Notes under the pieces: model-generated
Told to the model about the DNA's origin: nothing
The model's input: the letters and a program-made list of their open reading frames with translations, nothing else
Database searches by the model: none
DNA from: Methylotenera_A sp046598525
Lineage (GTDB): Bacteria > Pseudomonadota > Gammaproteobacteria > Burkholderiales > Methylophilaceae
DNA length: 64,000 nt
Assembly (NCBI GenBank): GCA_046598525.1
Contig: JBKJIJ010000006.1
Span: forward strand, 65,512-129,511
Direction: 5' to 3'
Part shown: piece after piece, positions 27,390 through 35,232 of the stretch
How positions within the stretch are numbered: position 1 is the stretch's first letter
Layout of the letters: each line of letters begins with the position of its first letter
Translations under genes and position numbers: made by a program

Positions 27390-27833
27390 ATGAAATGCCC
27401 TTTTTGTGGTGATTCCGATACCCAAGTCATTGATTCTAGAGTCAATGATGAGGGTAATTCTATTCGGCGCAGACGCAAATGTGTGGCTTGCGACAAGCGT
27501 TTTACCACTTATGAAACCGCTGAATTGCATATGCCGCAAGTGGTTAAACAAAACGGCACGCGTGAAGAATTTAATCGCGAAAAACTGCGTTTATCATTTA
27601 CCCGCGCCTTGCATAAGCGCCCAGTGCCCACCGAATATGTAGACCGCGCGCTGGACCATATTGTGCAAAAAATGTTGAGCTTGGGTGAGCGCGAAGTGCC
27701 TGCGCGCGATTTAGGCGAAAGCGTAATGAGCGAGCTTAAGTTAATGGATAAAGTCGCTTATATTCGGTTTGCTTCGGTGTATCGCAGTTTTTCAGATGTA
27801 GATGATTTTAATAACGTAATCAAAGATTTGTAA
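27390..27833 (+). CDS. nrdR: Transcriptional repressor NrdR
   Basis: A 147-residue regulator of ribonucleotide reductase genes. The N-terminal zinc ribbon has CPFCG and CVACDKRF, with the RRRRKC basic patch between, and an ATP-cone domain (about residues 49-139) begins VVKQNGTREEFNREKL. NrdR senses ATP/dATP and binds NrdR boxes at nrd promoters. The glyA-nrdR-ribD neighbourhood is common in proteobacteria. Confidence 0.96.
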   Translation: MKCPFCGDSDTQVIDSRVNDEGNSIRRRRKCVACDKRFTTYETAELHMPQVVKQNGTREEFNREKLRLSFTRALHKRPVPTEYVDRALDHIVQKMLSLGEREVPARDLGESVMSELKLMDKVAYIRFASVYRSFSDVDDFNNVIKDL

Positions 27834-27878
27834 TTTTTTATTTGTAAATTTTTTAATTAGAATAGGTTTTAAAAATAC

Positions 27879-28268
27879 ATGAAATTTATCAATATTTCTT
27901 CTATCGCTTTAGCAGTCTTTACCGTGCTGTTAACCATTGTGTTTTTTACTTGGTGGGCGTTTAAAGACAAAGTGGTATTTGGTGCCGAAAAGTTTGATCA
28001 AACCAAATGGATGCAACATGCCGCGACCATTGAAACAGAATGCAAACGTGGCGATATGGCCTACGATTTACAGCAAAATATTTTAATTAAAGGTGCGCGT
28101 AAAGAGGCCGTAATGGCGTTGCTTGGCCGCCCCAGTATTGAAGAAGTGAATGCAAAATCTAACGCCATTGAATACGATTTAGGCAAATGCATGCATGTGT
28201 ATCATGGCTTACTGATCTTTTTTGATGCCAATAACCAACTAACACAAAGCCGAATTTCGTCACATTAG
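27879..28268 (+). CDS. Small membrane-anchored protein of unknown function
   Basis: A 129-residue protein with one N-terminal membrane segment (about residues 9-28) and an exported domain. The stretch GARKEAVMALLGRPSIEEVNAKSNAIEYDLG resembles the lipoprotein-type SmpA/BamE-like fold, in which a helix precedes LLGxP and a beta hairpin, but I cannot assign a family. Two cysteines (in TECKRG and GKCMH) could pair in the periplasm. It sits between nrdR and ribD on the same strand; the gap to ribD is filled by a hairpin repeat. Confidence 0.65.
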   Translation: MKFINISSIALAVFTVLLTIVFFTWWAFKDKVVFGAEKFDQTKWMQHAATIETECKRGDMAYDLQQNILIKGARKEAVMALLGRPSIEEVNAKSNAIEYDLGKCMHVYHGLLIFFDANNQLTQSRISSH

Positions 28269-28277
28269 TTTATGCTT

Positions 28278-28420
28278 AGGGTATCTTTATAATTTTAAAC
28301 TTCTAAGTCAAACAAGGCGCGATTAAAAAATAATGACGCCGCATATAGTTGATATGTAAGGAATTATTTTTTATGAGCAACGCCGTGTGACAACGAAGAT
28401 TGAATTTATAGAGGTACCCT
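28278..28420 (+). repeat. Hairpin repeat element, copy A (upstream of and into ribD)
   Basis: A 143-bp imperfect palindrome. Outer arms 28278-28303 and 28395-28420 pair at 21 of 26 positions, and three of the five differences would be G-U pairs in plus-strand RNA. The core runs from CAAGGCGCG (28313) to GCAACGC (28383) and has an inner AAAAAATAAT/ATTATTTTTT stem. The core is nearly identical to copy B at 29577-29647 (two differences in 71 bases), but the arms are not. The right arm lies inside the ribD reading frame. Confidence 0.85.
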
Positions 28421-29508
28421 TTACAGCCAGCGACCATGTTTACATGACACGTGCGCTGCAACTTGCAGAGCAGGGTTTATATAGCACTATGCCCAATCCG
28501 CGCGTGGGTTGCGTGATTGTTAAAGATGGCAAAATTGTAGGCGAAGGCGCGCATTTAAAAGCAGGTGAGCCACATGCAGAAGTGTTTGCATTGCGTCAGG
28601 CAGGCCAGCAAGCAAGCGGTGCAACGGCTTATGTAACGCTTGAGCCTTGTAGCCACACAGGCCGCACGCCACCTTGTGCAGAGGCCTTGGTTAAAGCGGG
28701 TGTGAGCAAAGTGATTGCCGCCATGCAAGACCCAAACCCTCTAGTAGCTGGCAACGGATTGGCCTACTTACAGGCTAATCAGATAGAAGTGGCCAGTGGC
28801 TTAATGCAATTGCAAGCGCAAGCGCTTAATCCCGGTTTTATCTCACGCATGACACGCCAAACCCCTTATTTGCGCTGCAAAATCGCCAGTAGTTTAGATG
28901 GCAAAACCGCGCTAAATAACCACCAAAGCCAATGGATTACCAGTGAACATGCTCGTCTAGATGTGCAAAAATGGCGCGCACAGTCGTGTGCCATATTAAC
29001 CGGTATTGGCACCGTGCTGAGTGACAACCCAAGCATGACGGTGCGCAGCTTAAACGTTAACCGCCAGCCATTACGCGTGATTGTGGATAGTCATTTGCGT
29101 ATATCGCCGCAAGCCAAGATTCTGCAAGGCGGCAATACCTTAATTGCTTTCGCGCAAGATTCCGAAAACAAATCAACTGCGTTACTTGCAAATGGCGCAG
29201 AGCTTATTTGCATTCCTAACGCTGATAATAAAGTGTGCCTTGAATCACTATTAAGCCACCTTGCACACATGCAAATCAATGAAGTGTTAGTGGAGGGCGG
29301 CGAAGGCTTGAATGGCGCCTTGCTGTCTTTAAAGCTAATAGATGAGCTGCTGCTATATTACGCACCAAAACTGATGGGCAGCCAAGCTAAAGGTTTGTTT
29401 GATATGCCCGCTTTGACTGAAATGCGCCAAGCCATTGCCTTAGATGTGCTGGAGCTGCGCCAAGTTGGCAGCGATATTCGGCTGCGCGCTAAACCTAAAT
29501 ACGCATAA
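28387..29508 (+). CDS. ribD: Bifunctional riboflavin biosynthesis protein RibD
   Basis: A 373-residue enzyme. The N-terminal cytidine-deaminase-like domain has the zinc motif HAEVFAL with PCSHTGRTPPCAEAL and performs the pyrimidine deamination. The C-terminal reductase domain (from about residue 158: LRCKIASSLDGKTAL) reduces the ribosyl side chain with NADPH and ends near VEGGEGLNGALL. The start is uncertain: the GTG at 28387 lies inside hairpin repeat copy A and gives about 18 residues ahead of the conserved YMTRAL block; the ATG at 28444 would remove them. The repeat therefore appears to supply the start region. Confidence 0.93.
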   Translation: MTTKIEFIEVPFTASDHVYMTRALQLAEQGLYSTMPNPRVGCVIVKDGKIVGEGAHLKAGEPHAEVFALRQAGQQASGATAYVTLEPCSHTGRTPPCAEALVKAGVSKVIAAMQDPNPLVAGNGLAYLQANQIEVASGLMQLQAQALNPGFISRMTRQTPYLRCKIASSLDGKTALNNHQSQWITSEHARLDVQKWRAQSCAILTGIGTVLSDNPSMTVRSLNVNRQPLRVIVDSHLRISPQAKILQGGNTLIAFAQDSENKSTALLANGAELICIPNADNKVCLESLLSHLAHMQINEVLVEGGEGLNGALLSLKLIDELLLYYAPKLMGSQAKGLFDMPALTEMRQAIALDVLELRQVGSDIRLRAKPKYA

Positions 29509-29540
29509 CTAAATTTAAAAAACAGTGTGTAACATATAGT

Positions 29541-29685
29541 ATGGGCGTCTCTATCAATCTAAGTTTCTAAGTTAAACAAGGCGCGATTAAAAAATAATGA
29601 CGCCGCATATACTTAATATGTAAGGAATTATTTTTTATGAGCAACGCAGTGTAACGACGAAAATTAGATTGATAGAGATGCCCAT
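29541..29685 (+). repeat. Hairpin repeat element, copy B (abutting the TatD-family gene)
   Basis: A 145-bp palindrome. Arms 29541-29567 and 29659-29685 pair at 25 of 27 positions; one of the two differences is a G-U pair. The core (29577-29647) matches copy A at 69 of 71 positions. The right arm ends exactly one base before the ATG of the downstream hydrolase gene and contains its likely ribosome-binding site. Confidence 0.88.
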
Positions 29686-30501
29686 ATGTTGATAGACACA
29701 CATTGCCACCTAGACGCGGCCGAATTTAATGCAGATCGCGACGGTGTTGCGCTAGACGCCCAGCGTGCAGGCGTTGGCAAAATTGTAGTGCCAGCGGTGG
29801 CGCGCGAAAATTTTCAAACGGTGATTGATTTAGCGCATCAATATTCGCATTGTTTTATGGCGCTTGGCATTCACCCCATGTATGTGGATAAAGCGCATCC
29901 CAGTGATTTAATGCTGTTAAAACAATTAGTTGCAGAGCAGTTGGCGCATAAAAACCCTAAAATAGTGGCGATTGGCGAAATTGGGCTGGATTTTTTTGTT
30001 ACGCAGCAAAATCGCGAAACGCAGGAATATTTTTTTATTGAGCAACTTAAAATAGCGCAAACGTTTGAGTTGCCCGTTGTGTTGCATGTACGCCGCGCCA
30101 TTGATGATGTGTTAAAACAGTTGCGCAAGCATAAAGTGGTGGGCGGCATTGCACATGCGTTTAATGGCAGCGCACAACAAGCGGAAAAATTAATTGAGCT
30201 GGGTTTTAAATTAGGCTTTGGTGGCGCCATGACTTACACGCGCGCCTTAAAAATTCGCGAATTAGCCAAAAACCTACCTTTAGAGGCCATTGTCTTAGAA
30301 ACCGATGCGCCCGATATTGCGCCAGAATGGATAGGCAGCAAAGGCAGAAACAGCCCAACAGAATTAGTAAAGATAGCGCACGTTTTTGCCGATTTAAGGG
30401 GCATTGATGTGTCGCAAATCATTGAAATTACAGGTAAAAATTCTGTAGAAATTTTGCCAAAATTAGCCAGCTTATGCACACCACTTAATGTGCTACATTA
30501 A
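29686..30501 (+). CDS. TatD-family metal-dependent hydrolase (putative DNase)
   Basis: A 271-residue TIM-barrel hydrolase of the TatD/YcfH/YjjV family. It begins MLIDTHCHLDAAEF with the HxH metal site, continues with IGEIGLDFF carrying the metal-bridging Glu, has VLHVRRA and AHAFNGS with metal-binding His, and ETDAPDIAP with the last metal-binding Asp. Family members are deoxyribonucleases or D-aminoacyl-tRNA deacylases; which activity applies is not clear. The ATG directly abuts hairpin repeat copy B. Confidence 0.88.
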   Translation: MLIDTHCHLDAAEFNADRDGVALDAQRAGVGKIVVPAVARENFQTVIDLAHQYSHCFMALGIHPMYVDKAHPSDLMLLKQLVAEQLAHKNPKIVAIGEIGLDFFVTQQNRETQEYFFIEQLKIAQTFELPVVLHVRRAIDDVLKQLRKHKVVGGIAHAFNGSAQQAEKLIELGFKLGFGGAMTYTRALKIRELAKNLPLEAIVLETDAPDIAPEWIGSKGRNSPTELVKIAHVFADLRGIDVSQIIEITGKNSVEILPKLASLCTPLNVLH

Positions 30502-30810
30502 GAAATGTAAAAAAACTGTATCAAACCAATGGCATACCGTAAGTCATTGATTTTGTTAGGGTTTAAAATAGATTAAAAAATGAACTTTTAAAAAAAAGCC
30601 TTATAAATTGGTAGGTTACGGTTTTAAGACACAGCAATCCACAAAGTTATCCACAGATTTTGTGGATGGAAAATCGAAAAAAACAAAACAAATGAAATTG
30701 CAAGAAAATAATTAAAAATTATTTATACCATTAACGCTTTTTAGGTGCACAAAAATCGATTAAAACCTTGCATTTTAATCATAAGCCATATTTTTAATAA
30801 AGTGAGTTGC
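30502..30810. other. AT-rich intergenic region with DnaA-box-like sites
   Basis: About 310 bases between the TatD-family gene and mtnA. It contains a perfect DnaA box TTATCCACA (30647-30655) flanked by two imperfect ones, CAATCCACA (30635-30643) and the inverted TGTGGATGG (30661-30669), all within 35 bases. No gene is supported; an upstream GTG (30745) in frame with mtnA lacks a ribosome-binding site. Confidence 0.55.
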
Positions 30811-31881
30811 ATGAAAGTAGCGAATCAAACCTACCGAACCATTTGGCCAGACCCGCGCTGTAAGTTTGTGCATATTATTGATCAAACCCAGCTGCCGTTT
30901 GCCTTTAAAGTGGTGCAAATTCACTCGCTTGAGCAAATGGTGAGCGCGATTAAAACCATGCAAGTGCGTGGCGCGCCTTTAATTGGCGCGGCAGCGGCTT
31001 ATGGCATAGCGCTGGCTATGTTAGAAAATGAATCTGACGACTATTTGCTAGCTGCGGCAGCATTACTAATAAATAGCCGCCCAACCGCGGTTAATTTGGC
31101 TTGGGCGGTAAATCGCATGCTGGCGGTGTTGCAAGAGGCGCCATTAACCCGCCGCAACATCACCGCTTGGCGCGAAGCGGCTGAAATTGCGCAAGAAGAT
31201 GTGGCGCAAAATCAGCGCATTGGTCAGCATGGGTTAGGCTTAATCAAAAATTTATATAAAGATAAAACCTTTAATATTCTCACGCATTGCAACGCCGGCT
31301 GGCTGGCAACGGTGGATTATGGCACTGCATTAGCGCCTGTTTATGCCGCGCATGATGCTGGGCTTGATGTGCATGTGTGGGTGGATGAAACGCGCCCGCG
31401 CAACCAAGGTGCCGCGCTTACCGCATGGGAGCTGGGCCAGCATGGCGTGCCGCATACGGTTATTACCGATAACGCAGGCGGGCATTTAATGCAGCAGGGT
31501 TTGGTGGATATGGCGCTGGTGGGTGCTGACCGTGTTACCGCAAAGGGTGACGTATGCAATAAAATTGGTACTTACTTAAAGGCATTAGCGGCGTTTGATA
31601 ACAATATCCCGATTTATGCGGCCGTGCCCAGCCCAACCATTGATTGGGCGATAACAGATTACAAGCAAATTGAAATTGAACAACGCCATAGTGATGAAGT
31701 GAGCTTTATACAAGGCTTGGCGGCCGATGGTAGTGTGCAAAATGTTCGCTTAACTCCACTTGAATCTAAATCGGCTAATCCTGCGTTTGACGTAACACCG
31801 GCCAGATTAGTCACTGGCATTATTACCGAACAAGGCGTATTTGCGCCAAGCGATTTACATCAAATCATGACAGCCAAATAA
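30811..31881 (+). CDS. mtnA: S-methyl-5-thioribose-1-phosphate isomerase
   Basis: A 356-residue aldose-ketose isomerase that turns methylthioribose 1-phosphate (or 5-deoxyribose 1-phosphate) into the ribulose form. Family motifs include MQVRGAPLIGAAAAYG, TAVNLAWAV, LTHCNAGWLAT with the catalytic Cys, and LVGADRVTAKGDVCNKIGTY with the catalytic Asp. The frame is open to a GTG at 30745, but the ATG at 30811 has an AAGTGAG ribosome-binding site and gives the usual N-terminus. It is followed after 2 bases by a secreted hydrolase-like gene, then a FucA-type aldolase, which suggests a salvage operon ending in dihydroxyacetone phosphate. Confidence 0.93.
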   Translation: MKVANQTYRTIWPDPRCKFVHIIDQTQLPFAFKVVQIHSLEQMVSAIKTMQVRGAPLIGAAAAYGIALAMLENESDDYLLAAAALLINSRPTAVNLAWAVNRMLAVLQEAPLTRRNITAWREAAEIAQEDVAQNQRIGQHGLGLIKNLYKDKTFNILTHCNAGWLATVDYGTALAPVYAAHDAGLDVHVWVDETRPRNQGAALTAWELGQHGVPHTVITDNAGGHLMQQGLVDMALVGADRVTAKGDVCNKIGTYLKALAAFDNNIPIYAAVPSPTIDWAITDYKQIEIEQRHSDEVSFIQGLAADGSVQNVRLTPLESKSANPAFDVTPARLVTGIITEQGVFAPSDLHQIMTAK

Positions 31882-31883
31882 TC

Positions 31884-33452
31884 ATGGATAAAATGCGCCG
31901 AAATTTGATGATAGCCACATTAGCCACCGCCGCTGCTGGTGTGTTTGGATTGGGTGTTGCGCGCCAAAAAGTGGTAAATAAAACCAGCCCCGCCGCAAAC
32001 GCAAGGCTGGGTATTAATCTAACAGGCGTAGCTTACTGGGCTAGCGAATTTCCATTTGTGGATTTATTTAAGCAATCTGGCGATTGGTTTGTTGAAGGCA
32101 AACAACATACTTTTGAGCTAGATGCCGATGGCTGGATAACGCAGTTACCGCTTGGTATGGTTGCTAGCACAATGGTTAGCGTGTTTGAGGGTGAGCATTT
32201 TCCCAGTGGCGATTATGTGATTTTGTATGATGGTGAGGGCGTCATTAAGGTGCCTAATCATTTACATAAATCCGCGCAAGCAGGGCGCCTAGTAGTGAAT
32301 GTAAATGCCAAAAAAGGCCATTTTAGGCTGGAAATTAGCCAAATAAATCCGCAAAATTACATTAAAAATATCCGTATTGTGCCTATAGCGCATGAAAAAA
32401 CTTATCTGCAGAACCGCTGGAACCCAGCCTTTTTAGCGCGTTGGCAAGGTGTGGCTTGCTTACGGTTTATGGATTTTATGCAAACCAATAATTCGCCCAT
32501 AGCCGTTTGGGCAGACCGCGCCAAGCCAACAGATGCACGGTTTGGCAAAGGTGTGCCTTTAGAGTGGATGGTCGATTTAGCTAATATACTCAATTGTGAT
32601 GCTTGGTTTTGCATGCCACACAAGGCCAATGACGACTATATAAAACAATCTGCCCAATATGTAAAAGACCATTTAAAGCCACACTTGCGCGCATGGGTAG
32701 AGCATTCAAACGAAGTATGGAATGGCGGATTTCAGCAACATCACGATTCTGCTAAAGCGGGCATGCAGCTTAAATTTTCAGATAAGCCGTGGGAAGCGGC
32801 GCTTAGGTATCATGCGTATCGTTCTGTGCAAATTTTTAAAATTTGGACCGATACTTTTCAAGGTAATGAGCGCCTAGTCAGAGTGCTGGCTTCACAAGCG
32901 GCTACTGCCTACGCATCTGAGCAAATAGTCAGCTTTCAAAACGCGGCCAGCCATGCCGATGTGCTGGCCATTGCGCCTTATGTTTCGTTTATGATTGGGC
33001 CCACCGATAATAATGGCCTAAACGACAAAACCGTTAGCCAATGGAATCTTGATCAGCTATTTGAACATCTGAATAAATTTGCGCTGCCAGAATCAATTCA
33101 ATGGGTAAAAAATAGTAAAAAAATAGCCGATGCGCATGGCCTAAAATTAGTGGCTTATGAGGCAGGCCAGCATTTAGTGGGCGTGGGTGGCGGTGAGAAT
33201 AATGAAAAGCTCAATGATTTATTTTATAAAGCCAATGCCGATGCGCGCATGGGCGAAATTTATAGCAAAAGTTTAATGGCTTGGCAGCAATTAGGTGGCG
33301 ATTTAACCTGCAGCTATTACAGCGTGGGCGCATGGTCTAAATGGGGCAGTTGGGGCTTGTTGCAGCGGTTTGATGATGTACCAGCAAACTCACCTAAATT
33401 TTCGGCCAACATCAAATGGGCCATTTCACGCGGGCAAAAAATGTGGCTTTAG
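31884..33452 (+). CDS. Secreted glycoside-hydrolase-like protein of unknown substrate
   Basis: A 522-residue protein with a signal-like N-terminus (MRRNLMIATLATAAAGVFGLG), possibly Tat-dependent because of the RR pair. The N-terminal 150 residues look beta-rich. The C-terminal part resembles a clan A glycoside hydrolase barrel: WVEHSNEVWNGG gives an Asn-Glu pair (N276-E277) as candidate acid/base, and AYEAGQH gives E426 as candidate nucleophile. I know this motif from bacterial proteins loosely annotated as cellulose-binding, with no defined activity. It starts 2 bases after mtnA, so it is probably cotranscribed, an unexpected partner for a cytoplasmic salvage enzyme. Confidence 0.7.
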   Translation: MDKMRRNLMIATLATAAAGVFGLGVARQKVVNKTSPAANARLGINLTGVAYWASEFPFVDLFKQSGDWFVEGKQHTFELDADGWITQLPLGMVASTMVSVFEGEHFPSGDYVILYDGEGVIKVPNHLHKSAQAGRLVVNVNAKKGHFRLEISQINPQNYIKNIRIVPIAHEKTYLQNRWNPAFLARWQGVACLRFMDFMQTNNSPIAVWADRAKPTDARFGKGVPLEWMVDLANILNCDAWFCMPHKANDDYIKQSAQYVKDHLKPHLRAWVEHSNEVWNGGFQQHHDSAKAGMQLKFSDKPWEAALRYHAYRSVQIFKIWTDTFQGNERLVRVLASQAATAYASEQIVSFQNAASHADVLAIAPYVSFMIGPTDNNGLNDKTVSQWNLDQLFEHLNKFALPESIQWVKNSKKIADAHGLKLVAYEAGQHLVGVGGGENNEKLNDLFYKANADARMGEIYSKSLMAWQQLGGDLTCSYYSVGAWSKWGSWGLLQRFDDVPANSPKFSANIKWAISRGQKMWL

Positions 33453-33478
33453 TTGTCGCAATTAATGAGCTTAGTTTT

Positions 33479-33499
33479 ATTGCGGGCTATCCCCGCAAT
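33479..33499. other. Hairpin after the glycoside-hydrolase-like gene
   Basis: ATTGCGGG and CCCCGCAAT flank a CTAT loop. It lacks a T tract, so it could be a weak terminator or part of the repeat cluster that follows. Confidence 0.4.
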
Positions 33500-33518
33500 C
33501 TAATCAACTTTCATCTCT

Positions 33519-33590
33519 GTAATTTTGAGCAGCGCAAAGAATCCAAGCAAGCTAACCATGATTGGATTCTTCGCTTTGCTCAGAATGACG
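33519..33590. repeat. Inverted pair of the GATTCTTCGC dispersed repeat
   Basis: Two copies of a motif (GATTCTTCGCTTTGCTCAGA, followed by ATGAC) face each other: one reversed at 33519-33546, one forward at 33562-33590. Further copies are at 34394-34420 and 60462-60489. Confidence 0.75.
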
Positions 33591-33618
33591 CGTTGCGTGG
33601 GTTGATGTAAAATTAACC

Positions 33619-34272
33619 ATGAAAAACCAACGTGAAAACCTATTAAACATTACCCAAAAATTAGCCCTGCTTGGCTTAAATAAAGGCACTTCGGGTAATG
33701 CTAGTGTGAGGTGCGATGGTGGTTTTTTAGTGACGCCAAGCGGCATGGCGGTAGAGGATATGACGCCTGCCAGCATGGTGCAAATGCAATTTGATGGCAG
33801 CTTTGAGCTGCAAAGTGATTTAAACGCTAAAAAGCCATCTTCAGAATGGCGTTTTCATCGCGATATTTTAGCCAGCTATCCAGAAATAAATGCCGTAATT
33901 CACACCCACAGCATGTTTGCCACCACACTGGCCTGCCTGCACAAAGACATTCCGCCATTTCACTACATGATAGCCGTTGCAGGAGGTGACACCATTCGCT
34001 GTGCGCCCTATGCGCTGTTTGGCTCACAAGCTTTATCTGACAAAGCACTAGTAGCATTAACCGACCGCAAAGCCTGCCTATTAGCCAATCACGGCATGAT
34101 TGCACTGGGTGAAGATTTGGATGATGCGCTGGCGGTAACAGTAGAAGTGGAAAATTTGTGTGAGCAATATTGGCGGATTTTGCAAGTTGATGCTAATCCA
34201 CCGTTGCTTAGTGAAGATGAAATGCGCGAAGTATTTCAGCAGTTTAAGGGGTATGGGAAGTGGGCGATATAA
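33619..34272 (+). CDS. Class II aldolase, FucA-type (probable 5-deoxy- or methylthio-ribulose-1-phosphate aldolase)
   Basis: A 217-residue zinc aldolase. The phosphate-binding segment GTSGNASVR (23-31), acid E76, and zinc ligands H95, H97 and H158 sit at the same spacing as in E. coli FucA (E73, H92, H94, H155). The length also matches FucA (215). FucA-like aldolases split ketose 1-phosphates into dihydroxyacetone phosphate plus an aldehyde. Next to mtnA the best guess is cleavage of 5-deoxyribulose 1-phosphate or methylthioribulose 1-phosphate (DrdA/Ald2-type), not fuculose use. MtnB, a related dehydratase, is the main alternative. The gene is separated from the hydrolase-like gene by an inverted repeat. 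Confidence 0.85.
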   Translation: MKNQRENLLNITQKLALLGLNKGTSGNASVRCDGGFLVTPSGMAVEDMTPASMVQMQFDGSFELQSDLNAKKPSSEWRFHRDILASYPEINAVIHTHSMFATTLACLHKDIPPFHYMIAVAGGDTIRCAPYALFGSQALSDKALVALTDRKACLLANHGMIALGEDLDDALAVTVEVENLCEQYWRILQVDANPPLLSEDEMREVFQQFKGYGKWAI

Positions 34273-34788
34273 CCTGCCATTCCCACGAAGTGTTTTAAGC
34301 AGGCAATTTGCAAAGCAAATGCTCGCAAAGTCGGAATCCAGCGACTTACTTATATTTCGTCATTCCCGCGCAGGCGGGAATCCATTCCGACCAGTCATTC
34401 TGAGCGAAGCGAAGAATCTAGAGTTTATCCCCTCGCCCTTTAAGGGAGAGGGTGAGGGAGAGGATAGAGCCGTAGAATTTGAAACAAGTCGCTTTCGCGC
34501 GACAGGCGAGTTTCTTTCTTTTGTTTAGCCAAAAGAAAGAAACCAAAGAAAGGCTACCCCGTTGCCGCTTCATCCTTCGGCTAAGAATAAAACATAAGCG
34601 CGCCGCAGATGGGCGGCTGCGGAACTCGCGCTTTCCGCGCTCAAACAGTCCTCGCCGCTATCCATCTGCCTCTCAAGCCGAAGGCGCGGCAAAGGGGATG
34701 AAAATCATGCAACGCAAGGATCATAGATATTGCGCTCTACGTGGATTATTTGAGTAAGTTATAGAATAATTAATATTATTATTAATCC
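34273..34788. repeat. Cluster of at least four dispersed repeat families
   Basis: No gene is supported in these 516 bases. In order they hold: a degraded palindrome at 34273-34344; a CATTCCCGCGCAGGCGGGAA palindrome (34359-34384); a reversed GATTCTTCGC-type repeat (34394-34420); a CCCTCGCCC/GGGAGAGGG G-rich repeat (34431-34462); and a long element starting GTTTCTTTCTTTTG with its inverted CAAAAGAAAGAAAC-like arm and a GGCGGCTGCGGAACTCGC segment (about 34510-34720). These resemble repeats common in proteobacterial intergenic regions. Confidence 0.65.
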
Positions 34789-35232
34789 TCACTTAATATC
34801 GTAAGGAGGGGTTTTATTGGGAATTTTTCTCCATGTTTCTAGCAATTGATTTTTCAGTTCTATAACACTCTCAGGAGAGATTGATGCTTTCCATTCTGCA
34901 TCATTCTGAACGTGCCTAACTCGGCTGTTTGAGGATATTGCTTCACAATAACCAACAGTATGTTTTTCAATTGGAATCGCATTTGCTTCAAGATATTTTT
35001 TTGCATCACTAAATTTAAGTCCTTTTGTATAGCCACAATATTTTGAAGCCCGTTGATCTATATTGTTTTTTAACAAATAAGGATAATCCATCATACCGTA
35101 CTGAGAAATTGCTACATTCTCAATTTGATCAGCGTTAGCAGTAACTTCAATAAAATCTAAATGGTTTTTGTATCTTGGGCCTTTAATTCGTAGCATCAAT
35201 ATTTTCATACCAGGCTCAGTGTCATACTCCAA
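34789..35232 (-). CDS. Hypothetical protein, probably the frameshifted 3' half of a lipoprotein gene
   Basis: A 147-codon frame starting at a TTG (MEYDTEPGMKILMLRIKG). It shows no signal of its own and overlaps the end of the upstream lipoprotein frame by 28 bases. EYDTEPGMKILMLR looks like a beta-strand continuation of the upstream domain, so one base has probably been lost near 35240-35250. I do not recognise the family. The region is AT-rich and less biased in codon use than its neighbours. Confidence 0.5.
   Translation of the reverse strand: MEYDTEPGMKILMLRIKGPRYKNHLDFIEVTANADQIENVAISQYGMMDYPYLLKNNIDQRASKYCGYTKGLKFSDAKKYLEANAIPIEKHTVGYCEAISSNSRVRHVQNDAEWKASISPESVIELKNQLLETWRKIPNKTPPYDIK

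Noticed and set aside
30745..30810. Upstream GTG start adding 22 residues to MtnA
   Set aside because: The extra residues are not part of the family, and the ATG at 30811 has a better ribosome-binding site.
34359..34384. Regularly spaced palindromes considered as a CRISPR array
   Set aside because: Repeats belong to different families, are not regularly spaced, have no unique spacers and no cas genes are nearby.
34160..34757. Two plus-strand open frames across the repeat cluster after the aldolase gene
   Set aside because: They only translate dispersed repeats, overlap the aldolase end and have no ribosome-binding sites.
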